Source: Nectonema munidae | Lineage: Eukaryota > Nematomorpha > Nectonematoida > Nectonematidae | NCBI GenBank assembly: GCA_030549495.1 | Contig: JAUIRK010000509.1 | Coordinates: forward strand, 928,501 to 992,500 | Direction of reading: 5' to 3' | DNA length: 64,000 bases | Part shown: positions 59,348 to 64,000 of the stretch, in pieces | Layout: each line of letters opens with the position of its first letter | Numbering within the stretch: the first letter of the stretch is position 1 | Translations under genes and position numbers: made by a program | Notes under the pieces: model-generated | What the model saw: the letters and a program-made list of their open reading frames with translations, nothing else | Told to the model about the DNA's origin: nothing | Database searches by the model: none

Positions 59348-61282
59348 ATGGCTGAAATAGTTGAGCTGGAGATGGAAAAGTGTGTGCACGAGTTGCAATT
59401 GATGCGCTGCACTAAGCTCTTCGCGAAAGAGGAGGTGGGGAAGATCGCGAGTCGTAGACGCCACTTTTTCTACCGACTGCAAAGGCCCCTCTCCGACCCA
59501 AAGAACTACTTGGACTTCATTGAGTTTGAGGAAAACCTCCTTGCCCTCATCACCCTCCGTCGAAGCAAAATAAGAGCGACTTTTTTCGCGAAGCTGGAAC
59601 ACTCGATACACATTCGCATCGATCACCTCTACGCGCTTCTGACCCGCAAGTTCCCTCAGAAGAAGGCGGCCTGGCTAAACTATATCGCCTTTTGCAAGGG
59701 CGCTGGCTTCCGAAAGAAAGGACACAACTGCTTCATGCTTGTTTCCGAATTGTACGGCGAAGCGCTTCAGATGCTGGGGGCTCACTCTCCAGATTTATGG
59801 ATAGACGCTGCTGATTGGGAATTTACTGCAGGGAATCACGAAAATTTCAGAATCTGCAGGCAGTTGTACATGCGTGGCATGCGATTTCATCCCACCAACA
59901 AAGACATTTGGCTTGCTTACTTTGACTTTGAATTGAAGTATACGCAGGAAGTGCTGAAGAGGCAAAAGATTCTGCTTGGTAAATCTAAAGATGAAAAAAA
60001 CGAAGAAGATTTTGATTCTATTTTGAAGCTTTCCCTGCCTAAAATTTCGTACGAAAATGCTTTTAAAGCTCTTCCTAACGATTCTCAATTTCATTTGTCA
60101 TTTATTCCAATGGCTTTGAAGTATCCTTTTGGAAAAGAGCTTTCTATTTCCATCTCAACATCTGCTCTACAATTAAATCCACTTTGTATAGATTGCAAAG
60201 TTTCAAAATGTTTGCTTCCTCTCTTTTTTCTAACCCACGGCAAAACTTTAAAGACATTGAGTGGAGAAGATCATGCAAAAATTATCTTGAAAAACGTTTG
60301 TCGGTCCCAAGTAGAGTACACGGTTTGGAAAAATTTCGAGAAAGAAATCCGCTCAAATCTTAATGGAGAAGGAGATGAGAAAATGGCATTTGATTTGCTA
60401 GAAAGCTTCTTCACTTTTATCAAAGATTGCTCCGATATTCTCCTTCCTTTCACTGCCGCTCCAGAATCGGAGAAAAGAAAAGCCAAGCTTGAAGAAGTTT
60501 TCGCTAAATGCGTTAAACATTCCCACGTCAGCGAAGATTTTTTCGTCAAGTGTTTGCATGCTCCCTTATCCTTTAATCGCACTGCCTTTCTTCAAATAGC
60601 TCTTTCAAAATTTGCAAAGAACACTCAATTTTGGCTTGAACATTTAAAATGTCTTATTGCAACTTCTTCACAATCAGTATGTGATAAGAAAAGGTTGATG
60701 AAAGCATTTAACAAGGCTTTTTCATGCGTTCCCTTATCTCAATCTTCTGAAATATGGAATCTTTGTGTTGATAACACAAACTTGCTAGACTCTTATAAAC
60801 TGGATAAATTGTTTAAACGTGTTTTACAAGAAGCTTCTACAGGAACTGCCAACCTCCCATTTGACTTCAAGAGTTTGTATCTAAGATTTGTTCATGTCAA
60901 CTTTGGAAACGAGCTGAAACACCTTGAGAGTGCTTACACTGAATGTGTTAAACACGGACCGTTTCCTGTTCCGATAAAGTTTTTTGAATCAGCTGTCAAC
61001 ATTTCTTTCGACATGCTTGCTGCATGTTCTGATAACGAACCTCTCTCTCGTGATGCTTTTCTGATTCGTGAATTCGTTGAGAATGTTTTCCGTAACGCCA
61101 TTCGCATTCACGGCGAGAATGACGTTAACATCTGGCTCAAGTATATTGAATATGAGAATAAGTATAGTCCTAAAATTAAGGCGCTCTCTGGAGTCATATA
61201 CCAAAACGCGGTTAGAAGTCTTAGGCAAGATCTGGTACAAGAATTCATCGAGTCCTTTACTCTTAATCAGCAATTTGCTTGA
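59348..61282 (+). CDS. UTP6: U3 snoRNA-associated protein 6 (UTP6), single exon
   Basis: This is an intact 644-residue frame. The start has a good context (GCCATGG) and the N-terminus MAEIVELEMEKCVHELQLM fits the UTP6 family opening. Residues about 10-90 form the UTP6 N-terminal domain (RRHFFYRLQRPLSDPKNYLD). HAT-type helical repeats follow, seen as AAWLNYIAFCK (about 107), PDLWIDAADWEF (about 148) and KDIWLAYFDFE (about 185), and again near the end as DVNIWLKYIEYENKY. UTP6 is part of the UTP-B complex of the small-subunit processome and supports early pre-18S rRNA processing in the nucleolus. Human UTP6 is about 597 residues and split into many exons; this copy has no intron over 1.9 kb yet is uninterrupted, so it is either an intron-poor native gene or an expressed retrocopy. 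AATAAA lies at 61284-61289 and 61331-61336. Confidence 0.95.
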   Translation: MAEIVELEMEKCVHELQLMRCTKLFAKEEVGKIASRRRHFFYRLQRPLSDPKNYLDFIEFEENLLALITLRRSKIRATFFAKLEHSIHIRIDHLYALLTRKFPQKKAAWLNYIAFCKGAGFRKKGHNCFMLVSELYGEALQMLGAHSPDLWIDAADWEFTAGNHENFRICRQLYMRGMRFHPTNKDIWLAYFDFELKYTQEVLKRQKILLGKSKDEKNEEDFDSILKLSLPKISYENAFKALPNDSQFHLSFIPMALKYPFGKELSISISTSALQLNPLCIDCKVSKCLLPLFFLTHGKTLKTLSGEDHAKIILKNVCRSQVEYTVWKNFEKEIRSNLNGEGDEKMAFDLLESFFTFIKDCSDILLPFTAAPESEKRKAKLEEVFAKCVKHSHVSEDFFVKCLHAPLSFNRTAFLQIALSKFAKNTQFWLEHLKCLIATSSQSVCDKKRLMKAFNKAFSCVPLSQSSEIWNLCVDNTNLLDSYKLDKLFKRVLQEASTGTANLPFDFKSLYLRFVHVNFGNELKHLESAYTECVKHGPFPVPIKFFESAVNISFDMLAACSDNEPLSRDAFLIREFVENVFRNAIRIHGENDVNIWLKYIEYENKYSPKIKALSGVIYQNAVRSLRQDLVQEFIESFTLNQQFA

Positions 61283-61283
61283 A

Positions 61284-61336
61284 AATAAAATTCTAACATT
61301 ATCCATCTTTTTGAAATATATCAGTCAAGTAATAAA
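61284..61336 (+). terminator. Two poly(A) signals after UTP6
   Basis: AATAAA occurs two bases after the UTP6 stop (61284-61289) and again at 61331-61336. The first would give an extremely short 3' untranslated region of 15-30 bases; the second a more usual one. Which is used cannot be told from the sequence. Confidence 0.6.
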
Positions 61337-61339
61337 GTA

Positions 61340-62690
61340 AATATTAGTGTGCAAGGTTTTCATGATGCACTTCACGCTTAGTGGCATTGAGTAGGTTGCG
61401 CCCGTTTTATGTAATTTTGTATTTTTATTTTAAAACAAAGGATTTAATGTCTCAAATGCATTAATATGTTTTTATATTTGGATGTGGTGATCATGGAAGC
61501 AATAAGCTTGAAAAGATTTTAAAGGTAGAACATTCAAATCTTATCTCTTTATTTCCCACTCTTCCTCCATATTTGTTTTGATCAAAGAAAATTTGAAATA
61601 GAAATTATAATACAATTCAGCTTATGACAATTTTTCGATATGCGCAAGCTTGCATTTTTGATTCTTGTATCGGTGTGGTGAAGTCGGTAGTCATATAAAA
61701 ATTGAGGCAATGTAAAAAATGTATTTATTTCAAATTCTTAACTTTACAGGTATTTTCACCATTGCCGTCTTTTCCAAGAATGTAAATATGAAAGCATAGT
61801 TGAAAATGGTAAGAGGGAAAAGTTATCACTACGATATCCTCGCATGTGATATAAGCAGTTAATTAAGATGTTTTTATTGTTATCTTTGTATTAAAATAGA
61901 ATATTTTCATTTTAAATTACTTACGAAACGAGCATGAAAACAAAATGGAATTACGTGGAAACCATGTGAAATGTAAAGAATAAGTCTCACTAGGGGTAAT
62001 GCAATGGTTGTTTTGATTTAATCACTGGTAAAAAAAAATATGTCGTAGACATTTCTATTCCAGGAGGCGTGAGGAAATAATAGGTTTAGAGGGATTATTC
62101 ATGTGTAAATTGGAAAAAGCATGGAACAAAGTTTTGCACGCATAGATAGTAAGCCCTTAAAGTTTGAGCATACGGTATCTTTGCGTAAAACTTAGCTCTC
62201 AAATGAGATGAGTGACACATTTTATGCCAGTGGTGGTCTAAAAAGACGACAAATTATTTTTTGCTTTTCCTTCTACAATAAAAGATCAATACGTCAGAGT
62301 GCGATTATAAAGCATAAGAGCAACCCGTTTTTTCAGACATATTCATGACACAATACATATGTATCACTGATGGATATGATGAGTAGTCTAGAGTTTAGGC
62401 CTTGTATTTCATTTATATATATACAAGAAAAAGGACGTACAATTCAATAAGAACCAAAAGTTTAAGGGGATGACACTCCTCTCACTACCGGCGTGAATCC
62501 AAGCCCTCAACAGACTTGGGTTAAATGACATTTGCGAGTATTTTTAAATACCAATATCTTTAAAAACATATTTTATTTGTGACAGGTAAGACAAAACTGT
62601 GCTCACAATGCATGAATACTTTTCAATACTTATTAATTTGCACGCTTCAAATAAAACATCCAAAATCCAATAATGAGATTTTGTACATCT
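61340..62690. other. AT-rich intergenic DNA, nothing seen
   Basis: No gene or element recognised. Confidence 0.5.
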
Positions 62691-62900
62691 AATACAAATC
62701 TTAATTTTATGCTCCTTTCACTGCATCCAATGGCGTATGCTGCTATTGTTAGCGTTTCTTTCATCTAATAAACATTAAAATTTCAAAGGACGCTTTATTT
62801 TATCGACATCGATCTGGTCTGCCGACTATGCCAGCAATACTAAACAAACGCTCAACATGGACAGACACCCAAAAAAGCAGGTACACTTTTTTTTAATATA
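62690..62900 (-). mobile_element. hAT transposon relic (dimerisation domain)
   Basis: The minus strand reads VHVERLFSIAGIVGRPDRC followed by an Asn-Lys-Ala piece. The SERxFSxAGxxxxxxRxxL pattern is that of the hAT C-terminal domain. No ends found. Confidence 0.55.
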
Positions 62901-64000
62901 AATTTGGGAATTTTGAAGCATGTAATTTTCAATATGACAAAGGATCCGATCACATGCAGTCACTTGATTGGTGGTGATCATTCACCTCAATTTGTATAGA
63001 TTGGCGGTGTTCGTATTGTTATTGGAATCAAGAATAGCTGGAAAGTATCCTTTACTCTTATGGTGGGTGTTGAACATCAATGATTAATTTCTGAATTGGT
63101 GTTTTGTTCTTTTCATTTAACACATGATTCATCATCATTGTCCATGAAGTTGTATTTTGATTTCCATGAATATGTCTACATTCATTTGTATAGCCTTTGT
63201 GATTTCAAGCCTCAACGAACAAAGTCAATTTTACAAGAAATTATACAAAAGTATTTCTTTTTTCAAACACTTTTTCTAAGTATCTCAAATTTAAATTCAA
63301 CGCCTCATTTTCAAAACTAAGATTACTAATACTTTCAAAAAATACCGTAAATGTATTTGACGAGAAGTTTGAACCACGTGTATGCTTGACGGGGCAGGAG
63401 GGCGGTCCGCCGCACTAATTGAATTTATTTGTACTAATATATCATCAATAAAATTTAATCGAGATATAATGCTTTGCTAGACTTTTTATTCCAATTTTCT
63501 ATACCTATATACTAAGTGTATACTTGTATCATTAAGTTTTGGACGTTTGGAAGTGTTATTTGAAATTTTGAGGTGAGGCGAAAGTTGTTCAAAAAGATAT
63601 GAAGTTGTGGCTTCTCTGTCCAGTTTGTTGATAAATTCCACACACTCAAGTAGTAAGAATTCAGCTTTTTCAGAGATAGGAAATGCTTAAGTTAAGTTGT
63701 TTGTGACGTTCGCACCCATCCTTTCGGATATCGTGGCCCACCCGGAATGCTGAGTCCAGGTCTACCTGGACTTTCCATCCCACTAAACGCCTACCGGCCC
63801 TTGCTTCTGCATAGCTATACCTTGTTATATATATTATTTTACAAGAATTTATGTTACAATATATAAATACAGCTGAGTGATCGATACTATCCTAACGCGA
63901 ACGCTCCCAATTTGGGAAACAAACTTAATATCTGGTGATAGTTTGATTACTAACCACGTAGAATCGGGTCGCCAGAGCACTACCTAACCGTAAAAACCTT
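62901..64000. other. Intergenic DNA with GC-rich patch at 63690-63820
   Basis: Mostly AT-rich. The patch contains a perfect 9-base stem, AGTCCAGGT and ACCTGGACT (63753-63772), and is clearly GC-richer than its flanks, so it may be part of a dispersed repeat. No coding content recognised. Confidence 0.4.

Noticed and set aside
59255-60582. Minus-strand open frames of 99-123 codons within UTP6
   Set aside because: They are antisense shadows of the intact UTP6 frame.

Overview
This window is AT-rich eukaryotic nuclear DNA with GT-AG introns, long intergenic stretches, microsatellites and many decayed transposons. Two recognisable host genes (the nucleolar protein UTP6 and a FERM-domain protein) and the element mix (piggyBac, Tigger/pogo, hAT, CR1-like and RTE-like LINEs, a tRNA-type SINE) indicate an animal. 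The base composition and repeat types fit an invertebrate, perhaps an arthropod, but the species cannot be fixed from the sequence. I saw no bacterial, plasmid, CRISPR or virus-derived element.

Layout. (1) About 1.18-28.07 kb, minus strand: one large gene, read here as 14 exons whose reading frames join without a break into an open stretch of about 884 codons. It encodes an N-terminal low-complexity/coiled region, a complete FERM domain (F1, F2, F3) and a C-terminal tail with a single hydrophobic segment. Its introns hold a tRNA-like SINE (2 copies), hAT pieces, a Tigger transposon, a piggyBac remnant, a long CATT microsatellite, and a probable small 3-exon gene on the opposite strand (8.31-9.07 kb). 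(2) 28-36.8 kb: no recognisable gene; small non-autonomous elements with clear ends (29.94, 30.08 and 33.38 kb) and a GC-richer patch at 31.0-32.0 kb. (3) 36.9-39.9 kb, minus strand: a CR1-like LINE split by a Tigger element, next to a decayed dual-oxidase-like peroxidase copy. (4) 40-46 kb: very AT-rich, little content. (5) 46.4-51.3 kb: a decayed LINE (minus) into which both a 5'-truncated RTE-like LINE (with 16-bp target duplication) and a 1.8-kb pogo/Tigger element (with TA duplication) have inserted. (6) 53-55.4 kb: a 709-bp pure TG repeat followed by a piggyBac transposase relic, plus strand. (7) 57.6-61.3 kb, plus strand: a small CX9C mitochondrial gene resembling NDUFAF8, then an intact single-exon UTP6. 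(8) 61.3-64 kb: no gene; one hAT relic.

The host genes are unrelated in function: UTP6 acts in the small-subunit processome, the NDUFAF8-like protein in complex I assembly, and the FERM protein probably at membrane-cytoskeleton contacts. The most notable items are the reconstructed FERM gene with its unusual layout, the small antisense gene inside its intron, and a set of short elements whose arms are built from an iterated phrase. I did not find a clear new multi-gene system.
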